NCBI RefSeq assembly: GCF_000337675.1
Contig: NZ_AOIB01000038.1
Span: forward strand, 1 to 64,000
Length of the DNA stretch: 64,000 nucleotides
Direction of reading: 5' to 3'
Origin: Natronococcus amylolyticus DSM 10524
GTDB lineage: Archaea; Halobacteriota; Halobacteria; Halobacteriales; Natrialbaceae
In this document: positions 35,590-43,899 of the stretch, piece by piece
Numbering within the stretch: position 1 is the stretch's first letter
Layout: every line of letters starts with the position of its first letter
Notes under the pieces: model-generated
Seen by the model: the letters and a program-made list of their open reading frames with translations, nothing else
Told to the model about the DNA's origin: nothing
Databases searched by the model: none
Made by a program: the position numbers and the translations under genes

Positions 35590-37785
35590 TTAATATTTCA
35601 TTTGGAGAAAGGACTTCTGAGAAACTAATTCAATAGTTCTTCTTGCAATGAATTTGTGAGATGGTATATTGGTGTACTCCGGATGATTTTCAATAACCCA
35701 ACCGAGATAATCATTTCCGTTGGATAGGAATCCTGAACTCATTTCTACAGGATAATGGCGGGTATGAGTGTCTGATTTCTTGAAAGAATTTCTATTATCT
35801 AATCTTTCAGGAGTGAATCCTAGAAGATCACCAGCCTTAAAATCTGATTCCATCCTTTCTGGGGGAGGTGATTCAGTCTGAGTATATATATCGTGTAATA
35901 TCTGCCGATTTTTTATTTTCGTCCCTCGTAATTCTTCAACGTGTTCACGGGTGGTTTCATCATAGTGTAATAATTGTTTTATATCTGCATCTTTTGGAGG
36001 ATGATCCGCCAAGAAGTCCGAGTCACTAGTCATTATACTCTCAAATATTATAATATGTCTTGCGATCTCTTCGTCTGTTTCAAGCGTTTTTGTTTGTTCT
36101 TCAGTCCTATCAACTATAACGTCGTCTCTTTTATAGAGCCTTTCAATTCTTTCTTCTTCTCCAAGCTTTCGAATGGCTTCTGACAGGTCCTTAAGCCGAA
36201 TATCGGGTGGACAGACAATAACTGGCCGTTTTTGTTCTAGTATATCTAATAAAAGTGGATCTTCTTTAATTGATGATAGATGCCTTGAAGCCTCGATTAA
36301 ACCAATATTAGTGTCAATGTCTAGTTGGTCAAGTATATCATGGACTGTGATCTCCTTCCCGTACTTTCCGAATCTCACCTCAAAATCACTCTTTGAGAAA
36401 ATATCATAGATGGTCCTGTTCAGCCCTACGTTATCTATATCCGCCATTTTGTATTTTTTAATAATTTCATCGGCAGTCAGGTTTTCAACCAAGTCACTTG
36501 AAGGAATTATTATGTTTTCATCTATTATATTCCTGATTTCTTCACCTAGTGCCCGTTTATTTGAGAACACTTGGCTCCCTTCATCAGTATACATAAAATC
36601 ATTAGAGGCGGTGACCTGATGAACAAAGGCTGTGCCAGCGAGAATCAGGTCGGCCAATGTTTCAGGACGAGGGTGACCATATTCCTCTAAAGAGCCATGC
36701 GCGATGAACGCATGGTCAGCACGAACCGTCGAAAAGAAGATGGGGGATATATTCCCATTGTTACTTCCATGATGAGGGACTTGAAGTAAATTAACATCCT
36801 TCAATTCTTCTTCATGTTCGCTTAAAAGATAGGAAAGAGTTTCCGAGGTTGCATCTCCGGTAAGGAGGGCTGTAGTACCCGTTTCTATATCCTTTAGTTT
36901 CAATATAGTGTTAACTCTATTGGCTATGTCACTATTTTCCCCATCAGAAATATACTGGCTGATAACTGGGTCAAGATTTGTAAACACGTTATCGGTAGAA
37001 CCAGCATCGTTCTCCGGGAGAATAGCATCCAAGCCATATCTCTCAAAAGATTCTTGTGGAGTCAATAGTAAGGAGGTTGGAGAATAGAGAAAAGGGATAA
37101 GGTGTCCTGAAGCTAGCTCTATTTCACCTCTGTCTTTACTTAGCTTCTGAATGTATGCATTAGCGTTCAATACAGGTGAGAAGGAGTCAAAATCCGTGAT
37201 TCCAAGCTTTTCTAAACCTTTTTCGTAATCCTGAACTGTTGTAGACGGTGGTGACAACCAGTCGATCTCGAAAGTCTCTTCAAGAGAATTACTTGTCCGA
37301 TGAGAGGTAATAAAGTGGTTGTAAACCTGTGCTTTCTTTGCTTGTTCATTTGATGACGAAAACTCATATAGTTTATCAAATAATTCGGCTATATCTGAAT
37401 TGATCTCATTAAGAGGTGGTATACCACCTGATTGATCGATTTGATTGGTCCTATCTTCTGTAGTAAGTAATATATCTACGGGAGGCGACCAAATGCCGTG
37501 AAGCGAGACTTCGGTCTCATCTATTAATGTCTCTATAAATTCAGTAGTCAAATTTTTAAAATGATCCTTGTGAAGATGGGATATAACGATATCTATTGGC
37601 CGTTCCTTATTCTGGAGAGATATATGGTCATTATTTGATAAATATCCTAGTGTTCTACTGTAGTAACTTTTGAAAGTTGTTTCACCATATGTCGCTTGTC
37701 CAAGATCGAAAAAGAGAATCGGCCCCTCCTCTTTTTCAACTATCACCATACTTCCATTACCTTGGTCCGGGAGATGAAGTCTCAT
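35590..37785 (-). CDS. ComEC/Rec2-type metallo-beta-lactamase-fold protein with long unknown C-terminal region
   Basis: 731 aa, clearly AT-rich against its surroundings. Residues about 1-400 form an MBL fold like the C-terminal domain of ComEC: MVIVEKEEGPILFFDLG, metal motif SHLHKDH (H70, H72, D74, H75), LLTGDATSETL (D311), PHHGSNNGN (H338, H339), AHGSLEEYGHPRPETL. An insertion of about 200 residues separates the first and second metal motifs. Residues 400-731 are helical and unrecognised, without TM helices, so it is soluble rather than a DNA-uptake channel. Strong TATA upstream. A hydrolase acting on nucleic acid or nucleotides is inferred from the family. Confidence 0.75.
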   Translation of the reverse strand: MRLHLPDQGNGSMVIVEKEEGPILFFDLGQATYGETTFKSYYSRTLGYLSNNDHISLQNKERPIDIVISHLHKDHFKNLTTEFIETLIDETEVSLHGIWSPPVDILLTTEDRTNQIDQSGGIPPLNEINSDIAELFDKLYEFSSSNEQAKKAQVYNHFITSHRTSNSLEETFEIDWLSPPSTTVQDYEKGLEKLGITDFDSFSPVLNANAYIQKLSKDRGEIELASGHLIPFLYSPTSLLLTPQESFERYGLDAILPENDAGSTDNVFTNLDPVISQYISDGENSDIANRVNTILKLKDIETGTTALLTGDATSETLSYLLSEHEEELKDVNLLQVPHHGSNNGNISPIFFSTVRADHAFIAHGSLEEYGHPRPETLADLILAGTAFVHQVTASNDFMYTDEGSQVFSNKRALGEEIRNIIDENIIIPSSDLVENLTADEIIKKYKMADIDNVGLNRTIYDIFSKSDFEVRFGKYGKEITVHDILDQLDIDTNIGLIEASRHLSSIKEDPLLLDILEQKRPVIVCPPDIRLKDLSEAIRKLGEEERIERLYKRDDVIVDRTEEQTKTLETDEEIARHIIIFESIMTSDSDFLADHPPKDADIKQLLHYDETTREHVEELRGTKIKNRQILHDIYTQTESPPPERMESDFKAGDLLGFTPERLDNRNSFKKSDTHTRHYPVEMSSGFLSNGNDYLGWVIENHPEYTNIPSHKFIARRTIELVSQKSFLQMKY

Positions 37786-37808
37786 TTGTTAGTTAATACA
37801 TGCTCATA

Positions 37809-37818
37809 CCTTTTATAG
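37809..37818 (-). promoter_or_regulatory. TATA box of the MBL cassette
   Basis: CTATAAAAGG on the minus strand, 24-33 nt upstream of the ATG at 37785. The strongest TATA match in the window; it supports leaderless transcription of the two-gene cassette. Confidence 0.65.
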
Positions 37819-37918
37819 ATATATCTAATGGCTCAAGATGAAACTCCCTGAGGTTAGACAAGAGAAAGCGATATTTGTAGACGTTATCGGAACAGGGTTA
37901 GGCATCCAAATATCTGGT

Positions 37919-38140
37919 TCAGCGATCGGCGACGGGGCCGACGAACCCGACCTCGGTACTGCCATCAGGCATCCGCCAGGCCATCTCAGCTCCTCGAAGC
38001 AGCGTCGGATCGTTACCGGACGTCGACCACTTCTCAAGGGCTTCGGCGGCGATCGCCCACGTATTCTCGAAACTGCTCGACTTTAGCCGAGAGAGAATCG
38101 TGTCGATCCGCAGCTGTGCGGTTCGCCCTTCTGGTCGAAC
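37919..38140 (-). pseudogene. coding remnant (C-terminal fragment of an unknown protein)
   Basis: The minus-strand frame reads VRPEGRTAQLRIDTILSRLK ... FENTWAIAAEALEKWSTSGN ... LLRGAEMAWRMPDGSTEVGF, ending at TGA 37919. Composition is coding-like and GC-rich, unlike the adjoining AT-rich cassette. There is no start codon before an in-frame TGA immediately upstream. It looks like the 3' end of a gene cut off by insertion or deletion next to tRNA-Trp. Family not recognised. Confidence 0.45.
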
Positions 38141-38173
38141 TCAAGAACATCTCTCTTAGTCGGTATCCAGAAC

Positions 38174-38193
38174 GGGTCGGAGGGATTTGAACC
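38174..38193. repeat. 20-bp direct copy of the tRNA-Trp 3' end (att-like)
   Basis: GGGTCGGAGGGATTTGAACC here is identical to 38280-38299 inside the tRNA-Trp gene (T arm and acceptor 3' strand), in the same orientation and 106 bp away on the 3' side. This is the pattern left by tRNA-targeting integrative elements. No integrase gene is in the window. Confidence 0.75.
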
Positions 38194-38232
38194 ACGGTCG
38201 CAGCAAAGCTGCTCCCTGATTCAAATCCCCCC
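38179..38232. repeat. inverted repeat built from tRNA T-arm sequence
   Basis: GGAGGGATTTGAA (38179-38191) and TTCAAATCCCCCC (38220-38232) are reverse complements at 12 of 13 positions. Between them lies a smaller hairpin GCAGCAAAGCTGC. A third hairpin follows (ATATTCGCGAC near 38242 with GTCGCGAGAATAT near 38267). Remnant of two opposed tRNA-end copies or a folded transcript end. Confidence 0.6.
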
Positions 38233-38277
38233 CTCATCCAATATTCGCGACTCACGGCGTTGTTCGTCGCGAGAATA

Positions 38278-38452
38278 TGGGGTCGGAGGGATTTGAACCC
38301 CCGATCGACTGATATCTCCGGCGCGCCTCGGAACTCCAGAGGGTCATCACACGGACACTGATCAGGTGTCCGATCAGTATATCAGTCTGGAGTGTCGTCC
38401 CGGGCGCGGTGCCTCTGGAGTCAGTCGCCATGCCTGGCTTGGCCACGACCCC
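38278..38452 (-). tRNA. tRNA-Trp(CCA) with a 101-nt intron
   Basis: 5' exon 38415-38452, intron 38314-38414, 3' exon 38278-38313; mature length 74 without CCA. Acceptor GGGGTCG pairs with CGACCCC plus discriminator A; D stem GCC/GGC; anticodon stem ACTGA/TCAGT with loop CTCCAGA (CCA anticodon); T arm GGGGG-TTCAAAT-CCCTC. The intron lies between positions 37 and 38, the canonical archaeal site. The 3' end serves as a probable integration site (see 38174-38193). Confidence 0.93.
38328..38414 (-). ncRNA. C/D-box guide RNA within the tRNA-Trp intron
   Basis: Minus-strand order: degenerate box C (GGGACGA), guide GACTGATATA (38378-38387), box D' CTGA (38374-38377), box C' GTGATGA (38344-38350), guide CCTCTGGAGTT, and D-like box CCGA (38328-38331). 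The D' guide is complementary to GATATCAGTC of the pre-tRNA; the fifth base upstream of D' pairs with U39. The D guide is complementary to ACTCCAGAG; its fifth base pairs with C34. This matches the known haloarchaeal intron-encoded guide for Cm34 and Um39. Confidence 0.8.
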
Positions 38453-38477
38453 TCGAGTCTACGTTGGGCGATCCACC

Positions 38478-38483
38478 CTAAAG
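38478..38483 (-). promoter_or_regulatory. TATA element of tRNA-Trp
   Basis: CTTTAG on the minus strand, 26-31 nt upstream of the tRNA 5' end at 38452. Confidence 0.5.
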
Positions 38484-38514
38484 TGGTTTCGATTCGGGCG
38501 CTCCGTCCCCCGAT

Positions 38515-39534
38515 TCAGAGCCAGGGGGCCCGTTCCTCCTCGTCGTCGTCGAAGGGACTGTCCTCGTCCTCGAGCGAATCGTCACTCGAGTCCTCGTCGG
38601 CGGACTCCGCGGGCGACTGGTCCTGTCCGCCGTCGGTCGACGCCGACGACCCCGGACTCGAGCTCGAGTTCGAGCCGCCGGGGTTGAACAGCGGCCCGGT
38701 GCCGACCGCCGGCGCCGATTCGGCCGAGGGCGACGGCGACGGGGAGGGCGACGGGCTCGAGAACCGCGGCGCGCTCTCGCTCGACTGCGAGGACGAGTCG
38801 TCGTCGCGCTCGAGCGGGATGTCGATCGCGAAGACCGCCGCGACCAGCAGCGCCGCCAGCGGTGCCTGGCCGAACGCCATCCCCAGAAGCGACAGGGGCA
38901 GCAGGCCCAGCGCGACGGCGCTGCCGAAGCGGAACCGGTCGATGTCCATGTACTCGCGCAGGTACGGGCCGCTGATGGCGACCCCCAGCGCGAAGGCGAC
39001 GCCGACGACGGCCGCGAGCGTCGCGTTGGCGACCAGTGCGGGGTCGTCCATGACGATGAACGCCGCACCGGAGGGCTCGAGGCTCGCCAGCAGGCCCAGT
39101 CCGACGATCACGGCGGGGCTTGGCAGGTACTCGCCGATCGTCGCGCTCGCGGTTTTGGCCGCGATCGCGAGGATGACGACCGCCGCGAACCGCTCGAAGA
39201 CGGCCTCGTTGAGCACGGTGTCGATCGCCGGCGCCAGTGCGGCCTGCAGCGCCGCCAGCAGGATCAGCGGAACGCCGACCAGCAGGACGATCTTGATCTG
39301 CTCGCGGGGCGTCCCGCTCATCTCGGCGAGGATCACGGCGACGGTGGCGCTTCCTCCGAAGATCAGCAGGCCGATCTGCACGGCTCCGAGGGGGTCGTCG
39401 AGCGCTCCCGCGAGGATCAACGCCGGGAAGATCCCGTCGATCAGCGGGAGCATCATGACGAGTGCTAACAGCTTCGTATCGCCGCCCACCAGGCTCTCGA
39501 GCCGGAGGGCGATCGGGTGTTGGGATGCACTCAT
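38515..39534 (-). CDS. DUF5794-type haloarchaeal membrane protein
   Basis: 339 aa. About seven TM segments in residues 18-240 (LLALVMMLPLIDGIFPALI, IGLLIFGGSATVAVILAEM, VVILAIAAKTASATIGEYLP), then a long acidic Ser/Pro/Asp low-complexity tail (about 245-339) ending DDDEEERAPWL. Domain organisation fits the DUF5794 family restricted to haloarchaea. Function unknown. Located just upstream of tRNA-Trp on the same strand. Confidence 0.8.
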   Translation of the reverse strand: MSASQHPIALRLESLVGGDTKLLALVMMLPLIDGIFPALILAGALDDPLGAVQIGLLIFGGSATVAVILAEMSGTPREQIKIVLLVGVPLILLAALQAALAPAIDTVLNEAVFERFAAVVILAIAAKTASATIGEYLPSPAVIVGLGLLASLEPSGAAFIVMDDPALVANATLAAVVGVAFALGVAISGPYLREYMDIDRFRFGSAVALGLLPLSLLGMAFGQAPLAALLVAAVFAIDIPLERDDDSSSQSSESAPRFSSPSPSPSPSPSAESAPAVGTGPLFNPGGSNSSSSPGSSASTDGGQDQSPAESADEDSSDDSLEDEDSPFDDDEEERAPWL

Positions 39535-39957
39535 CGCTTAGGTTCGATGGCCGTGTCCCGAGGCCGATGGGTGGTGTGAACGAGAGTGCCACGAGGGCGT
39601 GGCGAGCCAGTCCATCGAGAGGCCCCGCGCTGTGAGTTTAGCTGTAAAGTTCCCGAAAATTTTGGTGGCGACGGCGGCAGCGCTCGTCTGGCCAACGGGT
39701 CGGGAGCTGTTGAAACTCACAGCGTTCATACACGTACGGTCTATTGGCCAGTCAATAAACGTTGCGTGAGAAGCGATTGCACAACTCGGCGTATCTCAGC
39801 CAATAACGCCCAGATCCTGACAAAGATGAACTGATCTGAATGTGTGGTGCACGTTCCCGGACTGTGTGGTTCTACACGCCGTGTGGCGATTCCCCGGTCT
39901 GAATCACCACTCACCGCCACCGACAGCCGTTGACAACCCCGCCCCGGTCTCGCAACG
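39535..39957. other. intergenic region, no gene recognised
   Basis: About 420 bp between divergent DUF5794 and guaB genes. The part 39700-39850 is AT-richer and contains ATTGGCCAGTCAAT and a later AGCCAATAAC. No supported ORF; both promoters must lie here. Confidence 0.5.
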
Positions 39958-39963
39958 CTTTTT
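39958..39963 (+). promoter_or_regulatory. TATA-like element of guaB
   Basis: CTTTTT 24-29 nt upstream of the ATG at 39987, which supports that ATG over the upstream ATG at 39930. Confidence 0.45.
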
Positions 39964-39986
39964 GCCGACGCTTTCGGACAGTTTAC

Positions 39987-41486
39987 ATGGCGAACGACGC
40001 TCCCGAGCACGAGCCGTACTCCTCGAAACTCCAGGTACCGGAAGCGCTAACGTTCGACGACGTCCTCCTCCGTCCCAAGGAGAGTCGCGTCGAACCCGAC
40101 GACGCCGATCTCTCCTCGCACGTCTCTCGCTCCGTGGAGCTCTCGGTCCCCATTCTGTCGGCTGCGATGGACACCGTCACCGAGAGCGGCATGGCCATCG
40201 CGATGGCCCGCCACGGCGGCCTCGGCGTCATCCACCGGAACATGAACGTCGACGAGATGGTCGAGGAGATCGGCCGCGTCAAGCGAGCCGACGAACTCGT
40301 CATCCCCTACGAGGACGTCGTCACGGCCGACCCCGAGATGACCGTCCGCGAGATCGACGACCAGATGGCCCGCCAGGGCGTCGGCGGCGCCCCCGTGGTC
40401 AACACGCGCGGGGAAGTACTGGGCATCATCTCGAGTACGGACATCCGGCCCCACCTCGAGGTCAACGAGGACGACCTCGTCACCGAGGCGATGACCGACG
40501 AGGTCATCACGGTTCACGAGGACGTCGACCCACGCGACGCGTTCGACCTGATGTACGAACACAAGATCGAGCGCGTCCCCGTCGTCGACGACGAGAACCT
40601 CCTCGTCGGACTGGTGACGATGCAGGGTATCCTCCAGCGCCGCGAGTACAAGGAGGCCGTCCGCGACGAGGACGGCCAGCTGTGCTGTGGGGTCGCCGTC
40701 AGCCCCTTCGAGCGCGATCGCGCCGAGGCCGCCGACGAGGCAGACGCCGACATCCTGTTTATCGACACCGCCCACGCGCACAACCGCAACGTCATCGAGG
40801 GCGCCCGCGAGATCAGCGAATCCGTCGAGGCCGACGTCGTCGTCGGTAACGTCGGCACCCAGGAGGCCGCCGAGGAACTGGTCGAGTTCGCCGACGGAAT
40901 CAAGGTCGGTATCGGCCCCGGTTCCATCTGTACCACGCGAGTCGTCTCCGGCGCCGGCATGCCCCAGATCACCGCCGTCGCGCAGGTCGCCGACGTCGCG
41001 AGCGAACACGGTGTCCCCGTCATCGCGGACGGCGGCATCCGCTACTCCGGCGACGCGATCAAGGCGATCGCCGCCGGCGCCGACGCCGTCATGCTCGGCT
41101 CGTACTTCGCCGGCACCGACGAGGCCCCCGGTCGCGTCGTCACGATGAACGGCAAGAAGTACAAGCAGTACCGCGGCATGGGGAGCGTCGGCGCGATGAA
41201 ATCCGGCGACGCCGACCGCTACCTCAAGGAAGAGCCGGAGGAGGAAGACGACTACGTCCCCGAGGGCGTCGAGGCCGCGACGCCGTACAAGGGCACGCTC
41301 AAGTCCGAGCTCCACCAGCTCGCGGGCGGCATGCAGTCCGGCATGGGCTACGTCGGCGCCGCGACGGTGCCCAAGTTCAAGGAACGCAGCGAGTTCGTCC
41401 GGGTCTCCTCGGCCGGTCAGGCCGAGAGCCACGCCCACGACGTCGTCATCACCGACGAGGCGCCGAACTACTCGCCCAACGAGTAA
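39987..41486 (+). CDS. guaB: IMP dehydrogenase
   Basis: 499 aa from ATG 39987 ([15 protein letters not shown]). TIM barrel with [14 protein letters not shown] at the N-terminus, paired CBS domains (about 95-215: [40 protein letters not shown]), active-site loop [17 protein letters not shown] with the catalytic Cys, phosphate-binding [14 protein letters not shown], and flap region [13 protein letters not shown]. Converts IMP to XMP with NAD+, committing step of guanine nucleotide synthesis. Confidence 0.97.
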   Translation: MANDAPEHEPYSSKLQVPEALTFDDVLLRPKESRVEPDDADLSSHVSRSVELSVPILSAAMDTVTESGMAIAMARHGGLGVIHRNMNVDEMVEEIGRVKRADELVIPYEDVVTADPEMTVREIDDQMARQGVGGAPVVNTRGEVLGIISSTDIRPHLEVNEDDLVTEAMTDEVITVHEDVDPRDAFDLMYEHKIERVPVVDDENLLVGLVTMQGILQRREYKEAVRDEDGQLCCGVAVSPFERDRAEAADEADADILFIDTAHAHNRNVIEGAREISESVEADVVVGNVGTQEAAEELVEFADGIKVGIGPGSICTTRVVSGAGMPQITAVAQVADVASEHGVPVIADGGIRYSGDAIKAIAAGADAVMLGSYFAGTDEAPGRVVTMNGKKYKQYRGMGSVGAMKSGDADRYLKEEPEEEDDYVPEGVEAATPYKGTLKSELHQLAGGMQSGMGYVGAATVPKFKERSEFVRVSSAGQAESHAHDVVITDEAPNYSPNE

Positions 41487-41523
41487 CTCGAACTCGATGT
41501 AGCTCCCCCGGTCGAACGATTCA

Positions 41524-43233
41524 CTACTCGAGCTCCGACCGTCTGATCTTCCCCGTCGTCGTCTGCGGTAACTCCTCGCGGAACTCGATTGCTCGCGGAT
41601 ACTCGTAGTCGGCCAGTCGGTCCCGAACCAGCTCGCGGATCTCCTCGCGTAGCTCCTCGGACCCCGCCGTCCCCGCGGCGGGCTGGACGACGGCCTTGAT
41701 GATCTTGCCGCGACGGTCGTCGGCCACCCCGACGACGCCGACCTGCGCGACCGACGGATGCTCGAGGATCGCCTCCTCGACCTCCCGGGGACCGACCCGG
41801 TAGCCGCTGGTGATGATGAGGTCGTCGTCGCGCGATTTGAACCAGAGGTACCCTTCCGCGTCGCGCTCGGCGAGGTCGCCGGTCAGGTGCCAGGCCTGGC
41901 CCTCGGGCATCCCGTCCGATTCGGACCGCACCCCAGTACGCTGCCCGTCGCCGTCTCCCCGCTCGAGGGTCGCCGCCGCCGTCTTCTCGGGGTCGTTCCA
42001 GTACTCCGCGAAGACGACGGGGTCGTCGTCCCGCCGGACCGCGATCTCGCCGACCTCGCCCGCCCCGACGCGCTCGCCGGTCTCGGGGTCGAGCACCGCG
42101 ACCTCGTGGCCGGGGACCGGTTTCCCCATGCTGCCCGCTTTCGCGGGGAACCACTCCCGGCAGTTCGTCACCAGGAGGTTGGCCTCCGTCTGGCCGTACA
42201 GCTCGTTGACCACCGTCCCCTCGAGTTCGGCCTCGGCCCACTCGAGGATCTCCGGGGTGAGCGGCTCGCCGCCCGAACAGATCGCCCGCAGGGAGAGCTC
42301 GTAGCGATCGGCTGGGTCGTCGACGTCCATCAGCATCCGGATCGCCGTCGGCGGGAGGAAGGAACCCGTGACGTCGAACTCCGCGAGCAGTTCGAACGCG
42401 GTCTCGGGATCGAACGATCCCATCGGGAAGCCGACGACGGGCTGACCGTAGTGCCAGGCCGGAAAGACCAGATCCCCCAGCGCGCCGATCCAGGCCCAGT
42501 CGGCGGGCGTCCAGTAGGTGCCCTCGAGGTCGCGCTCGAAGTACATCGAGAAGGCGGGACAGTGGCCAAGCCAGACGCCGTGCGTGTGGAGTACTCCCTT
42601 CGGCTTCCCGGTGCTCCCGCTTGTGTACATGACGATCGCGGGCGTGTCGACGTCCGTCTCCGCGACCTCGTGGTCGTCGTCCCGCCAGTCGATCGCCGTC
42701 TCGAATCGGGAGACGGACGCGTCGCCGACGGTCCCGCCCTCGATCTCGGGCTCGCCGTCGACCACCAGCACGGCCTCGAGGTCGGGACAGTCGGGCGCGA
42801 CCTCGCGGATCGTCTCCCACTGGGAGACGTCGACGACCGCGATCCGAGCCTCGCTGTCGGTCAGCCGATAGCGTAACGCGTCGGTGCCGAACAGCACCGA
42901 CAGCGGCAACGAGACCGCGCCGAGCTTCCAGCACGCGAGGTGGGTCAGGACGTTCGCGGGCTTCTGCGGGACGACGACCGCGACCCGATCGCCGAACGCT
43001 AGCCCCAGCGACTCGAGGGCGTTCGCGACGGCGCTCGAGCGCCGATCGAGGTCGTCGAAGCTGTAGCGCTCGCGGCGTCCGTCGGGGAAGGCCTGATGGA
43101 GGGCGACTCGGTCGCCATCGTCGTGTTTCCTCACCAGATCGACGGCTGCGTTGAACCCGTCGGGGACGTCCCACGAGAACGACTCGCGCGCCTCCTCGTA
43201 CGTCTCCCCCTCGAGCGTAACGAAGTACGTCAT
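41524..43233 (-). CDS. AMP-forming acyl-CoA synthetase (MACS-like)
   Basis: 569 aa ANL-superfamily enzyme. A3 loop MYTSGSTGKPKGVLHTHG (about 205-222), A5 ELYGQTEANLLVTN, A7/A8 WHLTGDLAERDAEGYLWFKSRDDDLIITSGYRVGP, C-terminal Lys in LPQTTTGKIRRSEL. Resembles medium-chain acyl-CoA synthetases. Activates a carboxylic acid with ATP and CoA; chain length unknown. Confidence 0.92.
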   Translation of the reverse strand: MTYFVTLEGETYEEARESFSWDVPDGFNAAVDLVRKHDDGDRVALHQAFPDGRRERYSFDDLDRRSSAVANALESLGLAFGDRVAVVVPQKPANVLTHLACWKLGAVSLPLSVLFGTDALRYRLTDSEARIAVVDVSQWETIREVAPDCPDLEAVLVVDGEPEIEGGTVGDASVSRFETAIDWRDDDHEVAETDVDTPAIVMYTSGSTGKPKGVLHTHGVWLGHCPAFSMYFERDLEGTYWTPADWAWIGALGDLVFPAWHYGQPVVGFPMGSFDPETAFELLAEFDVTGSFLPPTAIRMLMDVDDPADRYELSLRAICSGGEPLTPEILEWAEAELEGTVVNELYGQTEANLLVTNCREWFPAKAGSMGKPVPGHEVAVLDPETGERVGAGEVGEIAVRRDDDPVVFAEYWNDPEKTAAATLERGDGDGQRTGVRSESDGMPEGQAWHLTGDLAERDAEGYLWFKSRDDDLIITSGYRVGPREVEEAILEHPSVAQVGVVGVADDRRGKIIKAVVQPAAGTAGSEELREEIRELVRDRLADYEYPRAIEFREELPQTTTGKIRRSELE

Positions 43234-43683
43234 TCGTGTCGTACGAGAGCGGATATCATGAAAGAACTACCGCCGAACGTACCCCCGTCAGGTCGGTCTC
43301 GTCGCGTTCGAACGAGGACCGCTCGAGCCCCGACGGGTTGTGTCACGCACTGACGAAGGGAGCGAGACGATCCACAAACTCGTGGTAATTCGGTTCGGAC
43401 GATTAGAACCGTCCACGTTTCAACGGGTAGTCGGTCTTCGGGGGCCGATACGTACAGGTCAAGTAGGTAACGGCGCAGCAATCGGTACCTCCTATATCTG
43501 TCGAGAGAAGTCTGCTGAATATAGAGGATAAGTTCAGCACGGGAGAGTCGTTTCTTCGCCCATCTTATAGAGGAAGCTACCAGCTCAGCCCCGTACGTAA
43601 TGAGCGCCTATCTTCGCCCCTGCTTTTAGATTTGGTCTAAATTATGGGAAGACACTTACAATAGCGGAATCAAACAAGTTTGT
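43234..43683. other. intergenic region with one arm of a direct repeat
   Basis: About 450 bp, shifting to AT-rich DNA after about 43490. It includes a ~32-bp segment at 43496-43527 repeated imperfectly at 44016-44047. Short ORFs at 43230-43481 (minus) and 43340-43531 (plus) look non-coding. The promoter for the 43684 gene is expected near 43645 (GTCTAAATTATGG). Confidence 0.45.
43496..43527. repeat. imperfect direct repeat, left copy
   Basis: Starts ATCTGTCGAGAGAAG and continues CTGCTGAATATAGAGG; the right copy at 44016-44047 reads ATCTGTCAGAAAATG then CTGCTAAATATAGGTG. Roughly three quarters identical by eye, flanking the small AT-rich gene at 43684-43899. Confidence 0.5.
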
Positions 43684-43899
43684 ATGTCGTCTCTGGTTGC
43701 TGCCGCTTTCATCGGAATTGGGATTGTTTCTCTTTTCCAGCCAAAATGGCTGATACAAATCGAACGAGAGGTAAAGGCCACTGGAACGGATAACGACCCA
43801 AATGAAATCGAGTTTGCCGATTGGTGGTTTATTATTGGCCGAATGACTGGCATCTTCGCAATTTTGTTTGGATTACTGATTTGGTTCAACGTAATATAA
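43684..43899 (+). CDS. small two-TM membrane protein
   Basis: 71 aa (MSSLVAAAFIGIGIVSLFQP). TM helix at 3-18, polar middle QIEREVKATGTDNDPNE, conserved-looking WWFIIGRMTGIFAILFGLLIWF as the second TM. The pattern resembles the DUF6199-type family (P-W at the first helix end, R-x-x-G before the second), a tentative match. AT-rich and flanked by imperfect direct repeats, so possibly acquired. Confidence 0.6.
   Translation: MSSLVAAAFIGIGIVSLFQPKWLIQIEREVKATGTDNDPNEIEFADWWFIIGRMTGIFAILFGLLIWFNVI

Noticed and set aside
37838-38086. 82-codon plus-strand frame MKLPEVRQEKAIF...
   Set aside because: Crosses the composition boundary and lies antisense to the coding remnant at 37919-38140, which has the more natural residue pattern.
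38153-38240. A second functional tRNA near tRNA-Trp
   Set aside because: Only T-arm/acceptor 3' sequence is present; no matching D arm or anticodon stem precedes it.
33390-38452. Complete integrative element with integrase
   Set aside because: Only an att-like duplication and foreign-looking genes are visible; no tyrosine recombinase, replication gene or far-end att copy was found.
43230-43531. Two short overlapping ORFs (minus 43230-43481, plus 43340-43531)
   Set aside because: Basic, low-complexity products without family features; region looks non-coding.
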